A stretch of 64,000 nt of DNA from Burkholderia puraquae. Its GTDB lineage: Bacteria > Pseudomonadota > Gammaproteobacteria > Burkholderiales > Burkholderiaceae. Made by a program: the position numbers and the translations under genes. Below the pieces are notes generated by a model. That model searched no databases, was not told the origin of the DNA, and saw nothing but the letters and a program-made list of their open reading frames with translations. Where the stretch lies: contig NZ_NBYX01000011.1 of assembly GCF_002099195.1 (NCBI RefSeq), positions 186,001 to 250,000 on the forward strand, read 5' to 3'. Numbering within the stretch: position 1 is the first letter of the stretch; every line of letters starts with the position of its first letter. Shown here one piece after another: positions 50,455 through 58,905 of this stretch.

Positions 50455-51312
50455 TTACACGACCGGCGTCTGCCGCGCGCCGGCCTGTTCGCGGGCCGCG
50501 ACCAGCGCCCGGATGCGCTCGCGATCGGCGGGCGTCGCCGGCGTGAAGATCACGAGGCTCAGGTCGGCGCGGCCCGTGACCGAGAACGCCGAATATTCGA
50601 GCGCGATCCGGCCGGCCTGAGGATGGCGGATTTCCTTCGTGCCTTCGTCGTGCGTATGGATATCGTGATCGCGCCACATCGCGTCGAATTCGGCGCTCGT
50701 CGCGCGCATCTCGTCGACGAATGCCTGCACGGCCTGCGTCGCGCCGCCGCGTGCGACGTCCGCGCGAAACGCGCCCACCGCGAAGCGCGCGACGCGTTCC
50801 CAGTTCGGCTGCGCGTTGCGCACGCCGTCGTCGATGAAGATCAGCCGCAGGATGTTGCGCGCGGGCGGCGGCAGCGTCGCGTAGTCGGTCAGCGTCGCGG
50901 CGGCCGCGACGTTCCATGCGACGACGTCCCAGGTTGCCGTGCGCACGATCGCGGGGCTCGCCTCGAGCGAATCGAGCACGTGCTGCAGGCGCGGTGTCAC
51001 GGTGGCCGGTGCGTGATAACGCACCTCGGGCAGATGGCCGACGCCGATCAGGAACAGGTGCTCGCGCTCGGCATCGTTCAGCAGCAGCGCACGCGCCAGC
51101 CGGTCAAGCACGTCGGCCGACGGCGCGCCGCCGCGCCCCTGTTCGAGCCACGTGTACCACGCGGCGCTCACATGCGCGCGTTGCGCGACCTCTTCGCGCC
51201 GCAGGCCGGGCGTGCGGCGGCGCGTGGCCGGCAGACCGAGCGCGGCCGGGTCGAGTTTCTCGCGGCGGTCCCGCAGATACGCGCCGAGCAGGTTGTCGGG
51301 GGCGTCAGCCAT
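50455..51312 (-). CDS. XRE-type regulator with MmyB-like ligand-binding domain
   Basis: The product has 285 residues. The HTH is at about 15-85 with the family hallmark RRRTPGLRREEVAQRAHVSA and WYTWLEQGRG. The C-terminal MmyB-like PAS-type domain (about 105-270) has ATWDVVAWNVAAAA and the late EIRHPQAGRIALEYSAF. In actinomycetes and proteobacteria these regulators often control a divergent oxidoreductase. Here the divergent gene is the epimerase-like SDR, 95 bases away, which supports such a role. Confidence 0.9.
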   Translation of the reverse strand: MADAPDNLLGAYLRDRREKLDPAALGLPATRRRTPGLRREEVAQRAHVSAAWYTWLEQGRGGAPSADVLDRLARALLLNDAEREHLFLIGVGHLPEVRYHAPATVTPRLQHVLDSLEASPAIVRTATWDVVAWNVAAAATLTDYATLPPPARNILRLIFIDDGVRNAQPNWERVARFAVGAFRADVARGGATQAVQAFVDEMRATSAEFDAMWRDHDIHTHDEGTKEIRHPQAGRIALEYSAFSVTGRADLSLVIFTPATPADRERIRALVAAREQAGARQTPVV

Positions 51313-51407
51313 GTCCTGTTAGTTCGTTTACCGGTAAACCGTCACGACTTCTCCGCGAGCGGCCGTCGACAGATAGTAAGCCTCCATGCCATCCGGAGGT
51401 GTTGAAC

Positions 51408-52301
51408 ATGCGTGTCTTTGTTACTGGAGCGTCGGGGTTCGTCGGCTCTGCCGTCGTTGCCGAACTCATTGCTGCCGGCCATGCGGTGCTCGGCCTTGCG
51501 CGTTCCGATGCGGCTGCCGCATCGGTCGCGGCGGCGGGCGCCGACGTCCATCGCGGTTCGCTGGAGGATCTCGACAGCCTCACGCGCGGCGCCGAAGCCG
51601 CCGACGCGGTGATCCATACGGGATTCAATCACGACTTCTCGCGTTTCGCGCAGAACTGCGAGCTCGACCGTCGCGCGATCGAGACGATCGGCGCGGCGCT
51701 GGAAGGTTCGGCGCGGCCGCTGGTCGTCACGTCGGGCCTGGCGCTCGTCGCGCCGGGGCGCGCGGCAACGGAAGACGATCCGCATGTGCCGGTGTCGTCG
51801 TCCTACCCGCGTGCGTCGGAAGCAACCGCGGTCGCGCTGGAAGCACGCGGCGTGCACGCGTCGGTCGTACGCCTGCCGCCGTCCGTGCACGGCGACGGCG
51901 ATCACGGTTTCGTGCCGCGCCTGATTGCATTCGCGAGGGAGAAGGGCGCGTCGGCTTATCTCGGCGACGGCGGCAACCGCTGGCCGGCCGTGCACCGGCT
52001 CGACGCCGCGCGCGTGTACCGGCTCGCGGTCGAACGCGGTGCGGCCGGTGCGTGCTATCACGCGGTCGACGATACCGGCGTGCGGTTCCGCGAGATCGCG
52101 GAAGTGATCGGCCGGCGGCTGAACGTGCCGGTCGTCGCGAAAACGGCGGCGGAAGCCGGCGAACACTTCGGCTGGTTCGCGATGTTCGCCGGGATGGATG
52201 CGCCGGCAACGAGCGAGCGCACGCGTGCATTGCTCGACTGGGCGCCGACGCAGCCGGGGCTGCTGGCCGATATCGACCGGCCGCGGTATTTCGACAGTTG
52301 A
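51408..52301 (+). CDS. NAD(P)-dependent epimerase-like extended SDR
   Basis: The product has 297 residues from ATG 51408 (GGAGG seven bases upstream). The N-terminal cofactor motif is VFVTGASGFVGSAVVAEL. The Tyr-x3-Lys is altered, as in many atypical SDRs (SSSYPRASEA). The C-terminal part (HRLDAARVYRLAVERG, GVRFREIAEVIGRRLN) is of the NAD-dependent epimerase/dehydratase group. It is probably a reductase of small aldehydes or quinones and a target of the divergent XRE regulator. Confidence 0.87.
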   Translation: MRVFVTGASGFVGSAVVAELIAAGHAVLGLARSDAAAASVAAAGADVHRGSLEDLDSLTRGAEAADAVIHTGFNHDFSRFAQNCELDRRAIETIGAALEGSARPLVVTSGLALVAPGRAATEDDPHVPVSSSYPRASEATAVALEARGVHASVVRLPPSVHGDGDHGFVPRLIAFAREKGASAYLGDGGNRWPAVHRLDAARVYRLAVERGAAGACYHAVDDTGVRFREIAEVIGRRLNVPVVAKTAAEAGEHFGWFAMFAGMDAPATSERTRALLDWAPTQPGLLADIDRPRYFDS

Positions 52302-52359
52302 GCGGGGGCGGCGGGCGTGCCGTCGTTTTCAAACGATACGCCCGCCTTGCCCGCATCGC

Positions 52360-52620
52360 GCGCTGCTTCGGGAACGACGCAAACGCGCCGTCGATGCTGC
52401 CGAGCCGCTGCACGCAGCACGCATGGAATGCCTCGCCTTCGGCGGTCACGCTGACGCGGCGCGTGCTGCGGTTCAGCAGCCGGACGCCGAGTTCCTGTTC
52501 GCGCTGCCGCACGGCTTTCGTCACGACCGGCCGATGCAGTGGCAGCGCGTCGGCGGCCTGCGTGAAGTTGCCGCGTTCGACGATCTGTCCGTAGATCTGC
52601 ATCGCCTGCAGCCGGTCCAT
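52360..52620 (-). pseudogene. LysR-family regulator remnant (DNA-binding domain only)
   Basis: From ATG 52620 about 87 codons match the N-terminus of a LysR protein: MDRLQAMQIYGQIVERGNFT, AADALPLHRPVVTKAVRQRE and LGVRLLNRSTRRVSVTAEGE. After about FASFPK the match stops, and the frame then runs into antisense of the SDR gene. The effector domain is missing, so it is a truncated gene. Confidence 0.78.
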
Positions 52621-52711
52621 GGCGTTCCCGGGTGTCGTCGCGAGCGGCCGTCTGCGCATGCCGCCCGACACCGATGCGACACCCGTGCGCGGCCGCCCGT
52701 CAGGCCACGCG

Positions 52712-54091
52712 TCATTCGACCGGATGCAGATCCTGCAGCAGCGTCGGCACGAGCTCCGACACGGTCGGGTGGACGTGCATCGCGCGGCTGATCGTCGTGT
52801 AAGGCGCGCCGGCGGCCATCACGTCGAGCATCCCGTGCACGACTTCGTCGCCCGTCACGCCGAGGATCGACGCACCGAGGATCGCATGGCTGTCCGCGTC
52901 GACGATCACCTTCATGAAACCCTGGCTCTCGCCTTTTTCCACCGCGCGGCCGACGCGCGTCATCGGGCGCGTGCCGACCAGCAGCCGGCGGCCCGTCTGC
53001 TTCGCTTCCGCGAGCGTCATGCCGACGCGGCCGAGCGGCGGATCGACGTACAGCGCGTACGCCGCGATGCGATCGGACACCTTGCGCGGATCGTCGTCGA
53101 GCAGGTTGGCCGCGACGATCTCGAAGTCGTTGTACGCGGTGTGCGTGAACGCGCCGCGCCCGTTGCAGTCGCCGAGCGCCCAGATGCCGGGCACGTTCGT
53201 GCGCAACTGGTCGTCGACCTCGATATAGCCGCGCGCGTCGGTCGTGACGCCCGCGCGGTCGAGCCCGAGATCGTCGGTGTTCGGCACGCGTCCGACCGCC
53301 AGCAGCAGGTGCGAGCCCGCGACCTCCCGGCCGCCGCCCGCGCAGTCGAGGCCGACCGCGATGCCGTTGCCGTCGCGCCGCGCGCTCAGGCAGGTCGCGT
53401 CGAGCTGCACGTCGATGCCTTCCTTCTCGAGGATTTCGCGCACGGCCTGCGACACGTCTTCGTCCTCGCGGCGGATCAGGCGCGAACCCTTTTCGACGAT
53501 CGTGACGCGCGACCCGAAGCGGCGATACATCTGGCCGAACTCGAGCCCGATGTAGCTGCCGCCGACGATCACGAGATGCTCAGGCAGGAAATCGACATCC
53601 ATCATCGTCGAGTTGGTCAGGTACGGCACCGTGTCGAGGCCCGGCATGGCCGGTACTTGCGCGCGCCCGCCGACGTTGATGAAGAGGCGGTCTGCTTCGA
53701 GCAGGTCGTCGCCGACGCGCACGGCGTGCGCGCCTTCGAAGCGTGCATGACCCTGGATGACGGTCGCGTTTTTGAGCCCGCGCACCCATTGCTCGACGCC
53801 CTGGTTCGAGCGGCCGGAGATCTGGTCCTTGCGCGCCTTCACGGCTTTCATGTCGACGGTGACGGGGCCGCCGACCGACACGCCATATTCGCCGGCGCGC
53901 CGCGCGAGGTGTGCGGCGTATGCGCTCGCGATCAGCGTCTTGGTCGGGATGCAGCCGGTGTTCACGCAGGTGCCGCCGAAGCGGCCGCGCTCGATGATCG
54001 CGACCTTCATCCCGGCGGCGGACAGCCGCGCGGCGAGTGGGGGCCCGGCCTGCCCGGTGCCGATGACGATCGCGTCGAAGTGTTGCGTCAT
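52712..54091 (-). CDS. FAD-dependent pyridine nucleotide-disulfide oxidoreductase (mercuric-reductase-like)
   Basis: The product has 459 residues from ATG 54091, with GGAGG five bases upstream. It has the FAD motif VIGTGQAGPPLAARL, the redox disulfide GGTCVNTGCIPT (Cys42, Cys47), the NAD motif VIVGGSYIGLEFGQMY, and the interface HVHPTVSELVPT with the catalytic His-Glu. It is not lipoamide dehydrogenase of a known complex, since no E1/E2 genes are near. It lacks the N-terminal HMA domain and C-terminal Cys pair of MerA. The substrate is therefore unknown. Confidence 0.9.
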   Translation of the reverse strand: MTQHFDAIVIGTGQAGPPLAARLSAAGMKVAIIERGRFGGTCVNTGCIPTKTLIASAYAAHLARRAGEYGVSVGGPVTVDMKAVKARKDQISGRSNQGVEQWVRGLKNATVIQGHARFEGAHAVRVGDDLLEADRLFINVGGRAQVPAMPGLDTVPYLTNSTMMDVDFLPEHLVIVGGSYIGLEFGQMYRRFGSRVTIVEKGSRLIRREDEDVSQAVREILEKEGIDVQLDATCLSARRDGNGIAVGLDCAGGGREVAGSHLLLAVGRVPNTDDLGLDRAGVTTDARGYIEVDDQLRTNVPGIWALGDCNGRGAFTHTAYNDFEIVAANLLDDDPRKVSDRIAAYALYVDPPLGRVGMTLAEAKQTGRRLLVGTRPMTRVGRAVEKGESQGFMKVIVDADSHAILGASILGVTGDEVVHGMLDVMAAGAPYTTISRAMHVHPTVSELVPTLLQDLHPVE

Positions 54092-54233
54092 GAGGTCCTC
54101 CAGTGCGGGGGCAGCGAGGGAACGCGTGCGGACGAGCCGCGTGCGAGGCCGGCGCACGGTCGCGCGACGGCGAGCGCTTATGGTAGTCCTGTTGGCGTGC
54201 GCTCGCGAGCGCGGGCGGGGGGAGGCGGGCGGG

Positions 54234-54260
54234 GCGGGAGAAGCGGGAGAAGCGGGAGAA
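54234..54260. repeat. Three tandem copies of GCGGGAGAA
   Basis: A perfect 9-bp unit is repeated three times in a purine-rich strand upstream of the flavoprotein gene. It is likely to slip between isolates. Confidence 0.85.
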
Positions 54261-54331
54261 GCAGGGTGTGACGGACGCCCGCGCCGGCCGGAGCACGATG
54301 CAGCCGGTCTCAGCGCGTTGCATCGGGTGCG

Positions 54332-54910
54332 TCAGTCCTTGCGTTGCCATTGACCGAACGACACCGGCCGGTGCGCATCGGCGCGCGTGACGGTGACGTG
54401 GTCGGGCTGGTCGTCGAGCGGAAACGATTCGGTGACGATCCGGTTCGAAAACAGCCACCCATGCGTGCGCGAGTCGTAGCGGAACGTCACGTAGTCGCTC
54501 CAGTGCTGCCCGCACGCGACAAAGTTCTGCACGGTGAAATAGCGGCCCTTTACCGCGAAGCCGTTGTCGGCGGCATCGTCGGGATCGAACGGATCGCATT
54601 GGCCGCCTTCGTTCGCACGCAGCACGACCTGGTCGTTGCGCGCGGCGAGCCGATAGGTATGGTCGGCCTGCTCCTCGTAGATCAGCAGCGGACGCGGCGA
54701 CGGCTGCTCGCGCGTATCGACCGCCCGATGCGCGACGACGAGGAAGCTGTGCCGTCCGTTGTCGAGATCCGGCCCGGCATGCGCGAGCAGCGGCTGGTAG
54801 CCGGGCGGCAACTGCGCGGCGATCGATTTGGGCAGGTTGTCGGCCCATGCGTTGAACGAGAGCGCGGCGAGCAGCGGGAGGAGCACGATGGGCAGGCGGA
54901 GAACGCGCAT
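54332..54910 (-). CDS. Periplasmic protein of unknown function
   Basis: The product has 192 residues. The signal peptide (MRVLRLPIVLLPLLAALSFN, cut after AWA) is clear. The mature protein begins DNLPKSIAAQLPPGYQPL and has one Cys pair (GGQCDPFDPDDA, FVACGQHWSDY) that could form a disulfide. It contains no catalytic motif I recognise. It follows the GNAT gene on the same strand with a 49-base gap. Confidence 0.75.
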   Translation of the reverse strand: MRVLRLPIVLLPLLAALSFNAWADNLPKSIAAQLPPGYQPLLAHAGPDLDNGRHSFLVVAHRAVDTREQPSPRPLLIYEEQADHTYRLAARNDQVVLRANEGGQCDPFDPDDAADNGFAVKGRYFTVQNFVACGQHWSDYVTFRYDSRTHGWLFSNRIVTESFPLDDQPDHVTVTRADAHRPVSFGQWQRKD

Positions 54911-54959
54911 GACGGGGTGTCCGGTCGAAAGGAAGAAAGAGGTGCCGATGGCGTGGATG

Positions 54960-55424
54960 TTACAAATCCCGCCCAAGAAACTCGGTGCCTTGCACCGGAT
55001 TGAACGCGACGGGCGGCGCGGGCGTGAAGCCGAGCGACGCATACAGTTGCCTGGCGGCCACGAACTCGGGCAGCACGTCGAGGCACATGCGCGCATAGCC
55101 GGCCGCCTTCGCGTCGCGCAGCAGCCGTTCGACGAGCTGGCGGCCGACGTTCAGCCCGCGCGCTTCGGGGCGCACGTAGACGCGCTTCATCTCGCACGTC
55201 GTGTCGTCGATCTCGCGAAACGCCGCGCAGCCCACTGCGCGCTCGCCATGCCACGCGAGCAGCAGCAGCCCGCGAGGCGCGGCGTATTTGCCGGGCAGCG
55301 CGGCGATCTCGGGCGCGTAATCCTGGAATTCGAGGCTGACGGTCGGGCTTGCGATGTACTCGCGGAAGATCGCCTCGACGACACGGGCGTCGTCGGGATA
55401 GCGGGCGGCGCGGATCTCGATCAT
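54960..55424 (-). CDS. GNAT-family N-acetyltransferase
   Basis: The product has 154 residues. The acetyl-CoA motif is VRPEARGLNVGRQLVERLL, preceded by TTCEMKRVYV and followed by YARMCLDVLPEFVAARQLYA. This is the usual small GNAT plan. It is divergent from the LysE gene across 151 bases. Confidence 0.88.
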   Translation of the reverse strand: MIEIRAARYPDDARVVEAIFREYIASPTVSLEFQDYAPEIAALPGKYAAPRGLLLLAWHGERAVGCAAFREIDDTTCEMKRVYVRPEARGLNVGRQLVERLLRDAKAAGYARMCLDVLPEFVAARQLYASLGFTPAPPVAFNPVQGTEFLGRDL

Positions 55425-55575
55425 GGTGGGCGACGCGAATGACGGGAAAGAGGGCCAGCATAGCAGCGCAACGCGGCTTTCGGCCATGCGCGAAGCGTGC
55501 CAGAATCGGCGGCGCGTCCGTCGGAAACGACACGCAGGCGTCGGCGATTCGGCGTCGCTCACCAAGGAGACTTCG

Positions 55576-56214
55576 ATGACTGCATCCGCTTCCGTACTCG
55601 CCATTCTGGCCGCGCTGTTTCTCGGCGCGATGATTCCGGGCCCGAGCTTCGTGCTGGTTGCCCGCAATTCGATCGGGCTGTCGCGCCGCGACGGGCTGGC
55701 CACCGCGCTCGGCATGGGCATCGGCGGCATCGTGTTCGGCGGCGTCGCGCTGGCCGGGCTCTATACGCTGCTGCAGGCTGTCGAATGGCTGTACGTGGGC
55801 CTCAAGGTGGCGGGCGGTGCATACCTGATCTACATGGCGTCGAAGATCTGGCGCGGTGCCGACCGGCCGATCGCGATGGACGATCCGCAGGCGATGGCCG
55901 GCGGCAGTGCGCGCAAGTCGTTCTGGACGGGCCTCACGACCCAGCTCAGCAACCCGAAGACGGCGATCTGGTACGGCAGCATCTTCGCGGCGCTGCTCCC
56001 GCAGCATCCGCCGGTGTGGTGCTATCTGGCGCTGCCGCCGCTCGTGTTCGGCGTCGAGTTCGGCTGGTACACGATCGTCGCGCTGTGCTTTTCCACGCGC
56101 CGGCCGCGCGAGCTCTACCTGCGCGCGAAGAAGTGGGTCGACCGCGTCGCGGCCGGCGCGATCACGCTGCTCGGGCTGCGCCTGATCCTGAACGCGCCGA
56201 AAGCGGGGATCTGA
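55576..56214 (+). CDS. LysE/RhtB-family amino-acid exporter
   Basis: The product has 212 residues with six membrane segments. The start at 55576 has AAGGAGA seven bases upstream. GAMIPGPSFVLVARNSIGLS and TTQLSNPKTAIWYGSIFAAL are the LysE/RhtB hallmarks. It exports amino acids or related compounds from the cytoplasm. No regulator is adjacent. Confidence 0.92.
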   Translation: MTASASVLAILAALFLGAMIPGPSFVLVARNSIGLSRRDGLATALGMGIGGIVFGGVALAGLYTLLQAVEWLYVGLKVAGGAYLIYMASKIWRGADRPIAMDDPQAMAGGSARKSFWTGLTTQLSNPKTAIWYGSIFAALLPQHPPVWCYLALPPLVFGVEFGWYTIVALCFSTRRPRELYLRAKKWVDRVAAGAITLLGLRLILNAPKAGI

Positions 56215-56241
56215 CCGCTTCCATTCCCGATCTGCATCGCA

Positions 56242-56273
56242 CGGCGGCCGGTCATTCCTTTGGCTGGCCGCCG
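56242..56273. terminator. Bidirectional hairpin between LysE and DUF1444 genes
   Basis: CGGCGGCC and GGCCGCCG form a perfect 8-bp stem with a 16-base loop, between convergent stops at 56214 and 56302. Confidence 0.6.
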
Positions 56274-56301
56274 GCGCACAACGCGCGAACGCGCATCGGC
56301 A

Positions 56302-57513
56302 TCAGGCTTCCCTGAACCGTTCCAGCAGCGCCGCGAACCGCGTGTCGTCCGGAAACACCTTCACTTCATAACGCACCGGGCGATGCCCGGTGGCCGTCAT
56401 CAGGTCGCCGCACGTGCGCAGCAGCTCGGCCATCGGCACGTAGGCCGACTGTCCGGTCGACCCGCGATGGAGCGCGACGATATCCGTCTCGGGCAGCAGG
56501 GTAGGCACGCCGTCGCTCCATACGCCAACGCTGAACAGGCTGCCGTCCTGGCGCTTGTACACCGAGTAGGTCGCCACGAAGATGTCGGTGCCGTCGCGTT
56601 CATGCACGTCGTTGAGCAGCATCCGCTGGTCCTGGTAGTCGCCCGCGAGCTCGCCGACGCGCAGCGCGTGCAGCTTCGATTCGAGCCCTTCCGGCACGAA
56701 GCGCCGCCAGGCGGCGCCATCCCAGCGCAGCATCAGCGGCGGCAGCGGGCGCGGCTGTGCCTGCACCTGTTCGGCGAGGTCGACCATGGCTGCCAGCCCG
56801 GCCGGATTGCGGTCGCCGGTGAGCAGCAGCACCGCGCGGTTCGGTGCCATCACGACCGGCGCGCCGGCGATCGGCTGCCGGTGGAGCAGGTCGGTCAGCA
56901 GCAGCCGTGCCGCGTCGTAGGCGTCGTCGAATTGCGACAGGAATACCCCGTTCGGCAGCGCGGCCCACGGCGTCGACGATTCGGCTCGCAGGTTGTCGAT
57001 CGCGATCTCGCAGGCTTCGTCGAACGAGACGCCCCATTGGTCGAGCGTCGCGGTCGGCAGGCGGGCGATGTTGAACTCGCCGTCGTACGCGATGCCGATC
57101 TCGATGTTCTCGCACAGCGGCCGGAACGCCAGCGCCGTGATGCCGGGCTGCCCGGCCAGTTGCAGCGCGGCCACGCAGCGCTCGGTCGCGCTGCGGATCA
57201 CGGGGCGCAGCTTCGCGCGCGCGGCGGAGAACTCCGCCGGGATCTCGTGCTGCATCATCGCGCTCGCCTGGCGTTTCAGCACGATGTCCCGCTCGGACGG
57301 CTTCGCGGCCGCGTAGTCGCGGAACAGGTTGTTCAGGTTGATGATGTTCGACGGGGCATCCGACTGGACGAGACAGCCCTTCTCGTCCTCGTGGCGCCAG
57401 GTGCGCGTGTCGCCCGATGCGCGCAGCGTGGCGATCAGGCGTTCGGCGAAGGCCTGCGGGGTCGGCGGTTTGCCGAAACGGTCGCGCAGGCGCGTGACGA
57501 GATTGGCAAGCAT
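56302..57513 (-). CDS. DUF1444-family protein
   Basis: The product has 403 residues and is soluble with no signal peptide. It begins MLANLVTRLRDRFGKPPTPQ. The pattern of NIINLNNLFRDYAAAKP, LFLSQFDD-like sequence and APNRAVLLLTGDRNPAGLAA matches my recollection of the DUF1444 (UPF0354) family, common in Firmicutes and found in Burkholderia. The function is unknown. The gene reads away from the tandem-repeat region. Confidence 0.7.
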   Translation of the reverse strand: MLANLVTRLRDRFGKPPTPQAFAERLIATLRASGDTRTWRHEDEKGCLVQSDAPSNIINLNNLFRDYAAAKPSERDIVLKRQASAMMQHEIPAEFSAARAKLRPVIRSATERCVAALQLAGQPGITALAFRPLCENIEIGIAYDGEFNIARLPTATLDQWGVSFDEACEIAIDNLRAESSTPWAALPNGVFLSQFDDAYDAARLLLTDLLHRQPIAGAPVVMAPNRAVLLLTGDRNPAGLAAMVDLAEQVQAQPRPLPPLMLRWDGAAWRRFVPEGLESKLHALRVGELAGDYQDQRMLLNDVHERDGTDIFVATYSVYKRQDGSLFSVGVWSDGVPTLLPETDIVALHRGSTGQSAYVPMAELLRTCGDLMTATGHRPVRYEVKVFPDDTRFAALLERFREA

Positions 57514-57657
57514 CGTGTGCGGTCGGGCCGGGCCCGTCTGGTGTCGTCGTGGGTCGGTGGCGCCCGGTCTCCGGGGCGCAGCCCGCGGCCGGCACGCGTG
57601 GCTCGACGGGTGCTTGCGATGGTAGCGCAACGCGACAGGTATCGTCCGACGATATTC

Positions 57658-57930
57658 GCGACCGGCGACCGGCGACCGGCGACCGGCGACCGGCTACCGG
57701 CTACCGGCTACCGGCTACCGGCTACCGGCTACCGGCTACCGGCTACCGGCTACCGGCTACCGGCGACCGGCGACCGGCGACCGGCTACCGGCTACCGGCG
57801 ACCGGCGACCGGCGACCGGCGACCGGCGACCGGCGACCGGCGACCGGCAACCGGCAACCGGCAACCGGCAACCGGCAACCGGCAACCGGCAACCGGCAAC
57901 CAGCGACCGGCAACCAGCGACCGGCAACCA
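57658..57930. repeat. 39-unit tandem array of GCNACCG heptamers (VNTR)
   Basis: There are 39 units of 7 bp with one variable base: GCG, GCT or GCA followed by ACCG (the last few have ACCA). By type in order: 5 G, 10 T, 3 G, 2 T, 7 G, 7 A, then alternating GCAACCA and GCGACCG for five units. The blocks of identical variants show expansion by slippage and by block duplication. The array is non-coding and lies upstream of the stator-like operon. Its length very likely differs between isolates. Confidence 0.95.
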
Positions 57931-57932
57931 GC

Positions 57933-57962
57933 GGGCAAGGGCAAGGGCAAGGGCAAGGGCAA
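57933..57962. repeat. Five tandem copies of GGGCAA
   Basis: A perfect 6-bp unit is repeated five times directly after the heptamer array, with a partial sixth (GGGC). Confidence 0.93.
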
Positions 57963-58127
57963 GGGCGCGGCTGGGCCGTCGCCGCAGCAGCCCTCGAACG
58001 CTCGCCGAGCCTTGCGCGGCGGGCGTTCGCGTGTGTCGCACGGCGCGCCGGACGGCGCCGCTTCCCCGATTCTGGCGGCCGACCTCCCGGCGACGTGTAA
58101 ACTGCTGCCTTTTTGACGGTTTGCAGC

Positions 58128-58895
58128 ATGGTGCAAGCACCTCCGCGCCCGGCGCTGAGCGGCCCGTCGCTCGTCCGGCTGCTCGCGCGCCTGGCCGATG
58201 CCGACGTCGCGGAATCCCGCCAGACGCTGTCCGACCGGCTGAGCCAGTGGCTCGGCTGGACCGACGCGATCACGCTGTCATCCGCGCTGAACGCGAGCCC
58301 GCCCGGCGTCGCGGCCGGCGTGCGCGGCTACGACGCGGAGCGCGACTGCGCACGTGTGCGCCACGAGCTCGCGCAGGCGATCACGGCCACCAACCGGCCG
58401 CGTGCGCGGCGCCGGCCCGGCGATCCGCCGCCGCCGGCCGCCGACACGGCCGATTTCGCGGACTTCCGCCAGCGCTATCTGTCCCTGCAGCAGGACATGG
58501 AAACGGCGATCGGCCAGTTGCGCGGCCGCCTGCGGGTCGCGGTCGCCGCGCGCTCGTCCGGGATGGCGCGGCTCGCGACGCTCGACGCGATCATGGAGCG
58601 CGTGCTCGGCGCGCGCGAGCGCAGCCTGCTGTCGGCCATCCCCGCGCTGCTCGGTACGCGTTTCGCGCGGCTGCGCGACGCGGAACGGCAGGCGCTGGCC
58701 GATGCCGAATCCGCAGCCGCAGCCGATCCGGCGGATGACGGCGCGGTGGCGGCCGACGGCACGGCCGTCGCGGCGATTGCGCCCGGTGCATGGCTCGATA
58801 CGTTTCGCGACGAGATGCAAAGCATCCTGCTTGCCGAACTCGAAGTCCGGTTTCAAACGGTAGACGGGCTGCTCGCGGCCCTTCGCACCAGCTAA
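58128..58895 (+). CDS. DUF3348-family protein, first gene of the stator-like operon
   Basis: The product has 255 residues from ATG 58128; a TTG start at 58113 is less likely. It is soluble, mostly helical, with no signal peptide. SGPSLVRLLARLADADVAES starts it, a proline-rich linker (PRARRRPGDPPPPAADTADF) follows at about 90-110, and a helical C-terminal half carries FRQRYLSLQQDMETAIGQLR. It matches DUF3348 as I know it. The function is unknown. It is 10 bases before the channel-protein gene, so it is likely a cytoplasmic partner of the motor or its tail. Confidence 0.78.
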   Translation: MVQAPPRPALSGPSLVRLLARLADADVAESRQTLSDRLSQWLGWTDAITLSSALNASPPGVAAGVRGYDAERDCARVRHELAQAITATNRPRARRRPGDPPPPAADTADFADFRQRYLSLQQDMETAIGQLRGRLRVAVAARSSGMARLATLDAIMERVLGARERSLLSAIPALLGTRFARLRDAERQALADAESAAAADPADDGAVAADGTAVAAIAPGAWLDTFRDEMQSILLAELEVRFQTVDGLLAALRTS

Positions 58896-58905
58896 TCAAC
58901 ACGCT

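Larger units (their letters stand above)
57514..58127. other. Intergenic region dominated by tandem repeats
   Basis: This is the longest non-coding stretch in the window. It separates two divergent genes (DUF1444 and DUF3348) and holds a 7-bp tandem array (57658-57930) and a 6-bp array (57933-57962). Between the arrays and the ATG at 58128 there are about 165 bases with a possible promoter near GTGTAAACTGCTGC. All long frames across it exist only because 7-bp units repeat every 21 bases as seven codons. Confidence 0.75.

Noticed and set aside
52712..54091. Mercuric reductase merA
   Set aside because: The C-terminal vicinal cysteines and the HMA domain are missing and no mer genes are near, so only the broad family is supported.
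57658..57930. Possible CRISPR array
   Set aside because: Units are 7 bp, contiguous, without unique spacers and without cas genes. It is a simple VNTR.
57549..58140. Frames encoding repeated PATGDRR or PVAGCRL peptides
   Set aside because: They arise because three 7-bp units equal seven codons in every frame and on both strands. No start signal or flanking domain supports a protein.
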